Below, one piece after another: positions 10,391-23,759 of a DNA stretch of 54,022 nt. The DNA is from Saccoglossus kowalevskii. Its lineage: Eukaryota; Hemichordata; Enteropneusta; Harrimaniidae. The position numbers and the translations under genes are program-made. The first letter of the stretch is position 1. Every line of letters begins with the position of its first letter. The stretch spans positions 1 to 54,022 of the forward strand of contig NW_003122160.1 of the NCBI RefSeq assembly GCF_000003605.2, given 5' to 3'. Under the pieces are notes generated by a model. The model was not told the DNA's origin. It did no database searches and worked only from the letters and a program-made list of their open reading frames with translations.

Positions 10391-10900
10391 TGTTATATGT
10401 CACTTCGTTTTCTATGGCAACAAAACAATATCAGGGTCCACACAACAAGTGATGTTATATGTCACTTCGTTACCTATGGCAACAAAACAATATCAGGGTC
10501 CACACAACAAGTGATGTAATATGTCACCTCGTTACCTATGGCAACAAAACAATATCAGGGTCCACACAACAAGTGATGTTATATGTCACTTCGTTACCTA
10601 TGGCAACAAAACAATATCAGGGTCCACAAAACAAGTGATGTAATATGTCCCTTCGTTACCTATGGCAACAACAAAATATCAGGGTCCACACAATATGTGA
10701 TGTTATATGTCACTTCGTTACCTATGGCAACAAAACAATATCAGGGTCCACACAACATGTGATGTTATATGTCACTCCGTTACCTATGGCAACACAACAA
10801 TAGCAGGGTCCACATAACAAGTGATGTTATATGTCACTCCGTTACCTATGGCAACAAAACAATATCAGGGTCCACACAACATGTGATGTTATATGTCACT
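10130..10900. repeat. Duplicated block, partner 32766-33536
   Basis: Offset 22636, checked at CAGTGTCC (10184 and 32820), TCGTTTTCTATGG (10403 and 33039), CACAATATGTG (10691 and 33327) and AATAGCAGGG (10801 and 33437). Together with the 24000-offset match, 32766-34390 holds two overlapping copies of this module 1364 bp (22 monomers) apart. Confidence 0.85.
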
Positions 10901-10999
10901 TCGTTACCTATGGCAACAAAACATTATCAGGGTCCACACAACAAGTGATGTTATATGTCACTTCGTTACATATGGCAACAAAACAATATCAGGGTCCAC

Positions 11000-11690
11000 A
11001 CAACAAGTGATGTTATATGTCACTTCGTTACCTATGGCAACAAAACAATATCAGGGTCCACTTAACAAGTGATGTAATATGTCACTTCGTTACCTATGGC
11101 AACAACAAAATATCAGGGTCCACACAACATGTGATGTTATATGTCACTTCGTTACCTATGGCAACAAAACAATATCAGGGTCCACACAACATGTGATGTT
11201 ATATGTCACTTCGTTACCTATGGCAACACAACAATATCAGGGTCCACACAACAAGTGATGTTATATGTCACTTCGTTACCTATGGCAACAAAACAATATC
11301 AGGGTCCACACAACATGTGATGTTATATGTCACTCCGTTACCTATGGCAACACAACAATATCAGGCTCCACACAACAAGTGATGTTATATGTCACTTCGT
11401 TACCTATGGCAACAATACAATATCAGGGTCCACACAACATGTGATGTTATATGTCACTTCGTTACCTATGGCAACAAAACAATATCAGGGTCCACACTAC
11501 ATGTGATGTTATATGTCAGTCCGTTATCTATGGCAACAAAACAATATCAGGGTCCACACAACATGTGATGTTATATGTCACTTCGTTACCTATGGCAACA
11601 AAAGAATATCAGGGTCCACACAACAAGTGATGTTATATGTCACTTCGCTACCTATTGCAACAAAACAATATCAGGGTCCACAAAACAAGT
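11000..11690. repeat. Short copy of the 13150-14750 block
   Basis: Carries the same ordered markers from CACTTAAC (about 11060) to CGCTACCTATTGC (11643), 2668 bp upstream of the next copy. At its 3' end it switches to a CACAAAACAAG unit rather than CACACAACAAG, so the copy breaks there. An isolated CGCTACCTATTGC unit also lies near 12017. Confidence 0.85.
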
Positions 11691-12539
11691 GATGTAATAT
11701 GTCCCTTCGTTACCTATGGCAACAACAAAATATCAGGGTCCACACAACATGTGATGTTATATGTCACTTCGTTACCTATGGCAACAAAACAATATCAGAG
11801 TCCACACAACATGTGATGTTATATGTCACTCCGTTACCTATGGCAACACAACAATATCAGGGTCCACACAACATGTGATGTTATATGTCACTTCTTTACC
11901 TATGGCAACAAAACAATATCAGGGTCCACACAACATGTGATGTTATATGTCACTCCGTTACCTATGGCAACACAACAATATCAGGGTCCACACAACAAGT
12001 GATGTTATATGTCACTTCGCTACCTATTGCAACAAAACAATATCAGGGTCCACACAACAAGTGATGTTATATGTCACTTCGTTACCTATGGCAACAAAAC
12101 AATATCAGGGTCCACACAACAAGTGATGTTATATGTCACTTCGTTACCTATGGCAACAAAACAATATCAGGGTCCACACAACAAGTGATGTAATATGTCA
12201 CCTCGTTACCTATGGCAACAAAACAATATCAGGGTCCACACAACATGTAATGTTATATGTCACTTCGTTACCTATGGCAACAAAACAATATCAGGGTCCA
12301 CGCAACAAGTGATGTTATATGTCCCTTCGTTACCTATGGCAACAAAACAATATCAGGGTCCACACAACAAGTGATGTTATATGTCACTTCGTTACCTATG
12401 GCAACAAAACAATATCAGGGTCAACACAACAAGTGATGTTATATGTCACTCCGTTACCTATGGCAACAAAACAATATCAGGGTCCACACAACATGTGATG
12501 TTATATGTCACTCCGTTACCTATGGCAACAAAACAATAT

Positions 12540-13090
12540 CAGGGCCCACATAACAAGTGATGTAAAATGTCCCTTCGTTACCTATGGCAACAACAAAATA
12601 TCAGGGTCCACACAACATGTGATGTTATGTGTCACTTCGTTACCTATGGCAACAAAACAATATCAGGGTCCACACAACATGTGATGTTATATGTCACTCC
12701 GTTACCTATGGCAACACAACAATATCAGGGTCCACACAACAAGTGATGATATATGTCACTCCGTTACCTATGGCAACAAAACAATATCAGGGTCCACACA
12801 ACAAGTGATGTTATATGTCACTTCGTTACCTATGGCAACAAAACAATATCAGGGTCCACACAACAAGTGATGTTATATGTCACTTCGTTACCTATGGCAA
12901 CAAAACAATATCAGGGTCCACACAACATGTGATGTTATATGTCACTCCGTTACCTATGGCAACACAACAATATCAGGGTCCACACAACAAGTGATGTTAT
13001 ATGTCACTTCGTTACCTATGGCAACAAAACAATATCAGGGTCCACACAACAAGTGATGTTATATGTCACTTCGTTACCTATGGCAACAAA
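12540..13090. repeat. Duplicated block, partner 26434-26985
   Basis: Offset 13894, checked at GTTATGTGTC (12621 and 26515) and GATGATATATG (12745 and 26639), both following a GTAAAATGTCCC unit. GTAAAATG units also occur near 34690 and 38540. Confidence 0.8.
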
Positions 13091-13149
13091 ACAATATCAG
13101 GGTCCACACAACAAGTGATGTTATATGTCACTTCGTTACCTATGGCAAC

Positions 13150-14750
13150 AAAACAATATCAGGGTCCACACAACAAGTGATGTAATATGTCACCTCGTTA
13201 CCTATGGCAACAAAACAATATCAGGGTCCACACAACAAGTGATGTTATATGTCACTTCGTTACCTATGGCAACAAAACAATATCAGGGTCCACAAAACAA
13301 GTGATGTAATATGTCCCTTCGTTACCTATGGCAACACAACAAAATATCAGGGTCCACACAACATGTGATGTTATATGTCACTTCGTTACCTATGGCAACA
13401 AAACAATATCAGAGTCCACACAACATGTGATGTTATATGTCACTCCGTTACCTATGGCAACACAACAATATCAGGGTCCACACAACATGTGATGTTATAT
13501 GTCACTTCGTTACCTATGGCAACAAAACAATATCAGGGTCCACACAACATGTGATGTTATATGTCACTCCGTTACCTATGGCAACACAACAATATCAGGG
13601 TCCACACAACAAGTGATGTTATATGTCACTTCGTTACCTATGGCAACAAAACAATATCAGGGTCCACACAACAAGTGATGTTATATGTCACTTCGTTACC
13701 TATGGCAACAAAACAATATCAGGGTCCACTTAACAAGTGATGTAATATGTCACTTCGTTACCTATGGCAACAACAAAATATCAGGGTCCACACAACATGT
13801 GATGTTATATGTCACTTCGTTACCTATGGCAACAAAACAATATCAGGGTCCACACAACATGTGATGTTATATGTCACTTCGTTACCTATGGCAACACAAC
13901 AATATCAGGGTCCACACAACAAGTGATGTTATATGTCACTTCGTTACCTATGGCAACAAAACAATATCAGGGTCCACACAACATGTGATGTTATATGTCA
14001 CTCCGTTACCTATGGCAACACAACAATATCAGGCTCCACACAACAAGTGATGTTATATGTCACTTCGTTACCTATGGCAACAATACAATATCAGGGTCCA
14101 CACAACATGTGATGTTATATGTCACTTCGTTACCTATGGCAACAAAACAATATCAGGGTCCACACTACATGTGATGTTATATGTCAGTCCGTTATCTATG
14201 GCAACAAAACAATATCAGGGTCCACACAACATGTGATGTTATATGTCACTTCGTTACCTATGGCAACAAAAGAATATCAGGGTCCACACAACAAGTGATG
14301 TTATATGTCACTTCGCTACCTATTGCAACAAAACAATATCAGGGTCCACACAACAAGTGATGTTATATGTCACTTCGTTACCTATGGCAACAAAACAATA
14401 TCAGGGTCCACACAACAAGTGATGTTATATGTCACTTCGTTACCTATGGCAACAAAACAATATCAGGGTCCACACAACAAGTGATGTAATATGTCACCTC
14501 GTTACCTATGGCAACAAAACAATATCAGGGTCCACACAACAAGTGATGTTATATGTCACTTCGTTACCTATGGCAACAAAACAATATCAGGGTCCACAAA
14601 ACAAGTGATGTAATATGTCCCTTCGTTACCTATGGTAACAACAAAATATCAGGGTCCACACAACATGTGATTTTATATGTCACTTCGTTACCTATGGCAA
14701 CAAAACAATATCAGGGTCCACACAACATGTGATGTTATATGTCACTCCGT
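13150..14750. repeat. About 1.6-kb block, partners 27412-29015 and 43540-45140
   Basis: A distinctive ordered set of markers recurs: CAGGCTCC, CAATACAATATC, CACACTACATG, CAGTCCGTTATC, AAAGAATATC and CGCTACCTATTGC. CAGGCTCC falls at 14029, 28292 and 44421, and the CGCTACC unit 280-281 bases later in each. Offsets are 14265 changing to 14263 (a 2-bp insertion in ACACAACAAAAT near 13337) and 16129. A fourth, shorter copy is at 11000-11690 (offset 2668). This is the clearest multi-copy block in the array. Confidence 0.88.
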
Positions 14751-15179
14751 TACCTATGGCAACAAAACAATATCAGGGTCCACACAACATGTGATTTTAT
14801 ATGTCACTTCGTTACCTATGGCAACAAAACAATATCAGGGTCCACACAACATGTGATGTTATATGTCACTCCGTTACCTATGGCAACAAAACAATATCAG
14901 GGTCCACACAACAAGTGATGTTATATGTCACTTCGTTACCTATGGCAACAAAACAATATCAGGGTCCACAAAACAAGTGATGTAATATGTCCCTTCGTTA
15001 CCTATGGCAACAACAAAATATCAGGGTCCACACAACATGTGATTTTATATGTCACTTCGTTACCTATGGCAACAAAACAATATCAGGGTCCACACAACAT
15101 GTGATGTTATATGTCACTCCGTTACCTATGGCAACACAACAATATCAGGGTCCACACAACAAGTGATGTTATATGTCAC

Positions 15180-15830
15180 TTCGTTACCTATGGCAACAAA
15201 ACAATATCAGGGTCCACACAACAAGTGATGTTATATGTCACTTCGTTACCTATGGCAACAAAACAATATCAGGGTCCACACAACAAGTGATGTTATATGT
15301 CACTTCGTTACCTATGGCAACAAAACAATAATAGGGTCCACACAACAAGTGATGTAATATGTCACCTCGTTACCTATGGCAACAAAACAATATCAGGGTC
15401 CACACAACAAGTGATGTTATATGTCACTTCGTTACCTATGGCAACAAAACAATATCAGGGTCCACAAAACAAGTGATGTAATATGTCCCTTCGTTACCTA
15501 TGGCAACAACAAAATATCAGGGTCCACACAACATGTGATGTTATATGTCACTTCGTTACCTATGGCAACAAAACAATATCAGAGTCCACACAACATGTGA
15601 TGTTATATGTCACTCCGTTACCTATGGCAACACAACAATATCAGGGTCCACACAACATGTGATGTTATATGTCACTTCGTTACCTATGGCAACAAAACAA
15701 TATCAGGTTCCACACAACATGTGATGTTATATGTCACTCCGTTACCTATGGCAACACAACAATATCAGGGTCCACACAACAAGTGATGTTATATGTCACT
15801 TCGTTACCTATGGCAACAAAACAATATCAG
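15180..15830. repeat. Duplicated block, partner 42782-43432
   Basis: Offset 27602, checked at TAATAGGG (15329 and 42931) and CAGGTTCC (15704 and 43306). The partner has itself been duplicated in tandem. Confidence 0.82.
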
Positions 15831-17259
15831 GGTCCACACAACAAGTGATGTTATATGTTACTTCGTTACTATGGCAACAAAACAATATCAGGGTCCACTT
15901 AACATGTGATGTAATATGTCACTTCGTTACCTATGGCAACACAACAATATCAGGGTCCACACAACATGTGATGTTATATGTCACTTCGTTACCTATGGCA
16001 ACAAAACAATATCAGGGTCCACACAACAAGTGATGTTATATGTCCCTTCGTTACCTATGGCAACAAAACAATATCAGGGTCCACACAACAAGTGATGTTA
16101 TATGTCACTTCGTTACCTATGGCAACAAAACAATATCAGGGTCCACACAACAAGTGATGTAATATGTCACCTCGTTACCTATGGCAACAAAACAATATCA
16201 GGGTCCACACAACAAGTGATGTTATATGTCACTTCGTTACCTATGGCAACAAAACAATATCAGGGTCCACAAAACAAGTGATGTAATATGTCCCTTCGTT
16301 ACCTATGGCAACAACAAAATATCAGGGTCCACACAACATGTGATGTTATATGTCACTTCGTTACCTATGGCAACAAAACAATATCAGAGTCCACACAACA
16401 TGTGATGTTATATGTCACTCCGTTACCTATGGCAACGCAACAATATCAGGGTCCACACAACATGTGATGTTATATGTCACTTCTTTACCTATGGCAACAA
16501 AACAATATCAGGGTCCACACAACATGTGATGTTATATGTCACTCCGTTACCTATGGCAACACAACAATATCAGGGTCCACACAACAAGTGATGTTATATG
16601 TCACTTCGTTACCTATGGCAACAAAACAATATCAGGGTCCACACAACAAGTGATGTTATATGTCACTTCGTTACCTATGGCAACAAAACAATATCAGGGT
16701 CCACTTAACAAGTGATGTAATATGTCACTTCGTTACCTATGGCAACAAAACAATATCAGGGTCCACACAACATGTGATGTTATATGTCACTTCGTTACCT
16801 ATGGCAACAAAACAATATCAGGGTCCACACAACAAGTGATGTTATATGTCCCTTCGTTACCTATGGCAACAAAACAATATCAGGGTCCACACAACAAGTG
16901 ATGTTATATGTCACTTCGTTACCTATGGCAACAAAACAATATCAGGGTCCACACAACAAGTGATGTTATATGTCACTTCGTTACCTATGGCAACAAAACA
17001 ATATCAGGGTCCACACAACATGTGATGTTATATGTCACTCCGTTACCTATGGCAACACAACAATATCAGGGTCCACACAACAAGTGATGTTATATGTCAC
17101 TTCGTTACCTATGGCAACAAAACAATATCAGGGTCCACACAACAAGTGATGTTATATGTCACTTCGTTACCTATGGCAACAAAACAATATCAGGGTCCAC
17201 ACAACAAGTGATGTTATATGTCACTTCGTTACCTATGGCAACAAAACAATATCAGGGTC

Positions 17260-18760
17260 CACAAAACAAGTGATGTTATATGTCACTTCGTTACCTATGG
17301 CAACAAAACAATATCAGGGTCCACACAACAAGTGATGTTATATGTCACTCCGTTACCTATGGCAACAAAACAATATCAGGGTCCACACAACATGTGATGT
17401 TATATGTCACTTCGTTACCTATGGCAACAAAACAATATCAGGGTCCACACAACATGTGATGTTATATGTCACTTTGTTACCTATGGCAACAAAACAATAT
17501 CAGGGTCCACACAACATGTGATGTTATATGTCACTTCGTTACCTATGACAACAAAACAATATCAGGGTCCACACAACAAGTGATGTTATATGTCACTTCG
17601 TTACCTATGGCAACAAAACAATATCAGGGTCCACACAACAAGTGATGTTATATGTCACTTCGTTACCTATGGCAACAAAACAATATCAGGGTCCACACAA
17701 CATGTGATGTTATATGTCACTTCGTTACCTATGGCAACAAAACAATATCAGGGTCCACACAACATGTGATGTTATATGCCACTTCGTTACCTATGACAAC
17801 AAAACAATATCAGGGTCCACACAACAAGTGATGTTATATGTCACTTCGTTACCTATGGCAACAAAACAATATCAGGGTCCACACAACAAGTGATGTTATT
17901 TGTCACTCCGTTACCTATGGCAACAAAACAATATCAGGGTCAACACAACATGTGGTGTTATATGTCACTCCGTTACCTATGGCAACAAAACAATATCAGG
18001 GTCCACACAACATGTGATGTTATATGTCACTTCGTTACCTATGGCAACAAAACAAAATCAGGGTCCACACAACAAGTGATGTTATATGTCACTTCGTTAC
18101 CTATGGCAACAAAACAATATCAGGGTCCACACAACATGTGATGTTATATGTCACTTCGTTACCTATGGCAACAAAACAATATCAGGGTCCACACAACATG
18201 TGATGTTATATGTCACTTCGTTACCTATGACAACAAAACAATATCAGGGTCCACACAACAAGTGATGTTATATGTCACTTCGTTACCTATGGCAACAAAA
18301 CAATATCAGGGCCCACACAACAAGTGATGTTATATGTCACTTCGTTACCTATGGCAACAAAACAATATCAGGGTCCACACAAAAAGTGATGTTATATGTC
18401 ACTTCGTTACCTATGGCAACAAAACAATATCAGGGTCCACACAACATGTGATGTTAAATGTCACTTCGTTACCTATGGCAACAAAACAATATCAGGGTCC
18501 ACACAACAAGTGATGTTATATGTCACTTCGTTACCTATGGCAACAAAACAATATCAGGGTCCACACAACAAGTGATGTTATATGTCACTTCGTTACCTAT
18601 GGCAACAAAACAATATCAGGGTCCACACAACATGTGATGTTATATGTCACTTCGTTACCTATGGCAACAAAACAATATCAGGGTCCACACAACAAGTGAT
18701 GTTATATGTCACTTCGTTACCTATGGCAACAAAACAATATCAGGGTCCACACAACAAGTG
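17260..18760. repeat. Type C satellite domain 2
   Basis: About 24 monomers with G21A at about 17545, 17790 and 18228 and the rare TTATTTGTCAC form at 17899, but no A6C or T54G. It shares a block with 6950-7400 at an offset of 10588 and the ACAAAATCAGG form (18052) with 34983 and 35789. No gene or unique sequence. Confidence 0.7.
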
Positions 18761-19635
18761 ATGTTATATGTCACTTCGTTACCTATGGCAACAAAACAAT
18801 ATCAGGGTCCACACAACAAGTGATGTTATATGTCACTTCGTTACCTATGGCAACAAAACAATATCAGGGTCCACACAACAAGTGATGTTATATGTCACTT
18901 CGTTACCTATGGCAACAAAACAATATCAGGGTCCACTTAACAAGGGATGTTATATGTCACTTCGTTACCTATGGCAACAAAACAATATCAGGGTCCACAC
19001 AACAAGTGATGTTATATGTCACCTCGTTACCTATGGCAACAAAACAATATCAGGGTCCACACAACAAGTGATGTAATATGTCACTTCGTTACCTATGGCA
19101 ACAAAACAATATCAGGGTCCACTTAACAAGGAATGTTATATGTCACTTCGTTACCTATGGCAACAAAACAATATCAGGGTCCACACAACAAGTGATGTTA
19201 TATGTCACTTCGTTACCTATGGCAACAAAACAATATCACGGTCCACATAACATGTGATGTTATATGTCACCTCGTTACCTATGGCAACAAAACAATATCA
19301 GGGTCCACACAACAAGTGATGTTATATGTCACTTCGTTACCTATGGCAACAAAACAATATCAGGGTCCACACAACAAGTGATGTTATATGTCACTTCGTT
19401 ACCTATGGCAACAAAACAATATCAGGGTCCACACAACAAGGGATGTTATATGTCACTTCGTTACCTGTGGCAACAAAACAATATCAGGGTCCACACAACA
19501 AGTGATGTTATATGTCACTTCGTTACCTATGGCAACAAAACAATATCAGGGTCCACACAACAAGTGATGTTATATGTCACTTCGTTACCTATGGCAACAA
19601 AACAATATCAGGGTCCACACAACAAGTGATGTTAT

Positions 19636-20700
19636 ATGTCACTTCGTTACCTATGGCAACAAAACAATATCAGGGTCAACACAACAAGTGATGTTATATG
19701 TCACTTCGTTACCTATGGCAACAAAACAATATCAGGGTCCACACAACAAGTGATGTTATATGTCACTTCGTTACCTATGGCAACAAAACAATATCAGGGT
19801 CCACACAACAAGGGATGTTATATGTCACTTCGTTACCTATGGCAACAAAACAATATCAGGGTCCACACAACAAGTGATGTTATATGTCACTTCGTTACCT
19901 ATGGCAACAAAACAATATCAGGGTCCACACAACAAGTGATGTTATATGTCACTTCGTTACCTATGGCAACAAAACAATATCAGGGTCCACACAACAAGTG
20001 ATGTTATATGTCACTTCGTTACCTATGGCAACAAAACAATATCAGGGTCAACACAACAAGTGATGTTATATGTCACTTCGTTACCTATGACAACAAAACA
20101 ATATCACGGTCCACATAACAAGGGATGTTATATGTCACCTCGTTACCTATGGCAACAAAACAATATCAGGGTCCACACAACAAGTGATGTTATATGTCAC
20201 CTCGTTACCTATGGCAACAAAACAATATCAGGGTCCACACAACAAGTGATGTTATATGTCACTTCGTTACCTATGACAACAAAACATTATCAGGGTCCAC
20301 ACAACAAGTGATGTTATATGTCACTTCGTTACCTATGACAACAAAACAATATCAGGGTCCACACAACAAGTGATGTTATATGTCACTTCGTTACCTATGA
20401 CAACAAAACAATATCAGGGTCCACACACAACAAGTGATGTTATATGTCACTTCGTTACCTATGGCAACAAAACAATATCAGGGTCCACACAACAAGTGAT
20501 GTTATATGTCACCTCGTTACCTATGGCAACAAAACAATATCAGGGTCCACACAACAAGTGATGTTATATGTCACCTCGTTACCTATGGCAACAAAACAAT
20601 ATCAGGGTCCACACAGCAAGTGATGTTATATGTCACTTCGTTACCTATGGCAACAAAACAATATCAGGGTCCACACAACAAGTGATGTAATATGTCACTT
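19636..20700. repeat. Duplicated block, partner 52307-53371
   Basis: Offset 32671, checked at 19946/52617, ACATTATC (20286/52957), the CACACACAAC insertion (20370/53041 frame) and CACAGCAAG (20616/53287). The 5' part of the partner instead resembles 20754-21430 (offset 31553, GGGTCATCAC), so the 52-53 kb copy is a mosaic of two sources that are themselves 18-monomer duplicates. Confidence 0.82.
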
Positions 20701-22554
20701 CGTTACCTATGACAACAAAACAATATCAGGGTCCACACAACAAGTGATGTTATATGTCACTTCGTTACCTATGGCAACAAAACAATATCAGGGTCATCAC
20801 AACAAGTGATGTTATATGTCACTTCGTTACCTATGGCAACAAAACAATATTAGGGTCCACACAACAAGTGATGTTATATGTCACTTCGTTACCTATGGCA
20901 ACAAAACAATATCAGGGTCCACACAACAAGGGATGTTATATGTCACTTCGTTACCTATGGCAACAAAACAATATCAGGGTCCACACAACAAGTGATGTTA
21001 TATGTCACTTCGTTACCTATGGCAACAAAACAATATCAGGGTCCACACAACAAGTGATGTTATATGTCACTTCGTTACCTATGGCAACAAAACAATATCA
21101 GGGTCCACACAACAAGTGATGTTATATGTCACTTCGTTACCTATGGCAACAAAACAATATCAGGGTCAACACAACAAGTGATGTTATATGTCACTTCGTT
21201 ACCTATGACAACAAAACAATATCACGGTCCACATAACAAGGGATGTTATATGTCACCTCGTTACCTATGGCAACAAAACAATATCAGGGTCCACACAACA
21301 AGTGATGTTATATGTCACCTCGTTACCTATGGCAACAAAACAATATCAGGGTCCACACAACAAGTGATGTTATATGCCACTTCGTTACCTATGACAACAA
21401 AACAATATCAGGGTCCACACAACAAGTGATGTTATATGTCACTTCGTTACCTATGGCAACAAAAGAATATCAGGGTCCACACAACAAGTGATGTTATATG
21501 TCACTTCGTTACCTATGGCAACAAAACAATATCACGGTCCACATAACATGTGATGTTATATGTCACCTCGTTACCTATGGCAACAAAACAATATCAGGGT
21601 CCACACAACAAGTGATGTTATATGTCACTTCGTTACCTATGGCAACAAAACAATATCAGGGTCCACACAACAAGTGATGTTATATGTCACTTCGTTACCT
21701 ATGGCAACAAAACAATATCAGGGTCCACACAACAAGGGATGTTATATGTCACTTCGTTACCTGTGGCAACAAAACAATATCAGGGTCCACACAACAAGTG
21801 ATGTTATATGTCACTTCGTTACCTATGGCAACAAAACAATATCAGGGTCCACACAACAAGTGATGTTATATGTCACTTCGTTACCTATGGCAACAAAACA
21901 ATATCAGGGTCCACACAACAAGTGATGTTATATGTCACTTCGTTACCTATGGCAACAAAACAATATCAGGGTCAACACAACAAGTGATGTTATATGTCAC
22001 TTCGTTACCTATGACAACAAAAACAATATCACGGTCCACATAACAAGGGATGTTATATGTCACCTCGTTACCTATGGCAACAAAACAATATCAGGGTCCA
22101 CACAACAAGTGATGTTATATGTCACCTCGTTACCTATGGCAACAAAACAATATCAGGGTCCACACAACAAGTGATGTTATATGTCACTTCGTTACCTATG
22201 ACAACAAAACATTATCAGGGTCCACACAACAAGTGATGTTATATGTCACTTCGTTACCTATGACAACAAAACAATATCAGGGTCCACACAACAAGTGATG
22301 TTATATGTCACTTCGTTACCTATGACAACAAAACAATATCAGGGTCCACACACAACAAGTGATGTTATATGTCACTTCGTTACCTATGGCAACAAAACAA
22401 TATCAGGGTCCACACAACAAGTGATGTTATATGTCACCTCGTTACCTATGGCAACAAAACAATATCAGGGTCCACACAACAAGTGATGTTATATGTCACC
22501 TCGTTATCTATGGCAACAAAACAATATCAGGGTCCACACAGCAAGTGATGTTAT

Positions 22555-23430
22555 ATGTCACTTCGTTACCTATGGCAACAAAACAATATCAGGGTCCACA
22601 CAACAAGTGATGTTATATGTCACTTCGTTACCTATGGCAACAAAACAATATCAGGGTCATCACAACAAGTGATGTTATATGTCACTTCGTTACCTATGGC
22701 AACAAAACAATATCAGGGTCCACACAACAAGGGATGTTATATGTCACTTCGTTACCTATGGCAACAAAACAATATCAGGGTCCACACAACAAGTGATGTT
22801 ACATGTCACTTCGTTACCTATGGCAACAAAACAATATCAGGGTCCACACAACAAGGGATGTTATATGTCACTTCGTTACCTATGGCAAAAAACAATATCA
22901 GGGTCCACTTAACAAGGGATGTTATATGTCACTTCGTTACCTATGGCAACAAAACAATATCAGGGTCCACACAACAAGTGATGTTATATGTCACCTCGTT
23001 ACCTATGGCAACAAAACAATATCAGGGTCCACACAACAAGTGATGTAATATGTCACTTCGCTACCTATGGCAACAAAACAATATCAGGGTCCACTTAACA
23101 AGGAATGTTATATGTCACTTCGTTACCTATGGCAACAAAACAATATCAGGGTCCACACAACAAGTGATGTTATATGTCACTTCGTTACCTATGGCAACAA
23201 AACAATATCACGGTCCACATAACATGTGATGTTATATGTCACCTCGTTACCTATGGCAACAAAACAATATCAGGGTCCACACAACAAGTGATGTTATATG
23301 TCACTTCGTTACCTATGGCAACAAAACAATATCAGGGTCCACACAACAAGTGATGTTATATGTCACTTCGTTACCTATGGCAACAAAACAATATCAGGGT
23401 CCACACAACAAGGGATGTTATATGTCACTT
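22555..23430. repeat. Copy of the 1735-2610 block
   Basis: Collinear with 1735-2610 at offset 20820. Differences include GGGTCATCAC near 22657 (shared instead with 20792 and 52347) and TCGCTACC near 23060. The variant string is otherwise the same, including the GTTACATGTC unit near 22800. Confidence 0.85.
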
Positions 23431-23759
23431 CGTTACCTGTGGCAACAAAACAATATCAGGGTCCACACAACATGTGATGTTATATGTCACTTCGTTACCT
23501 ATGGCAACAAAACAATATCAGGGTCCACACAACAAGTGATGTTATATGTCACTTCGTTACCTATGGCAACAAAACAATATCAGGGTCCACACAACAAGTG
23601 ATGTTATATGTCACTTCGTTACCTATGGCAACAAAACAATATCAGGGTCCACAAAACAAGTGATGTTATACGTCACTTCGTTACCTATGGCAACAAAACA
23701 ATATCAGGGTCCACACAACAAGTGATGTTATATGTCACTTCGTTACCTATGGCAACAAA

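Larger units (their letters stand above)
9700..17260. repeat. Type A satellite domain 2
   Basis: About 122 monomers. The linked A6C and A28C/C30A haplotype occurs near 9863, 10670, 11727, 12591, 14640, 15010, 15506 and 16313, at irregular multiples of 62. A27C and T9C units are common; G21A and T54G are absent. TGATTTTATATG (G58T) occurs near 14668, 14793 and 15042. A unit missing one base (TTACTATGG) lies near 15868. No gene or unique sequence. Confidence 0.75.
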
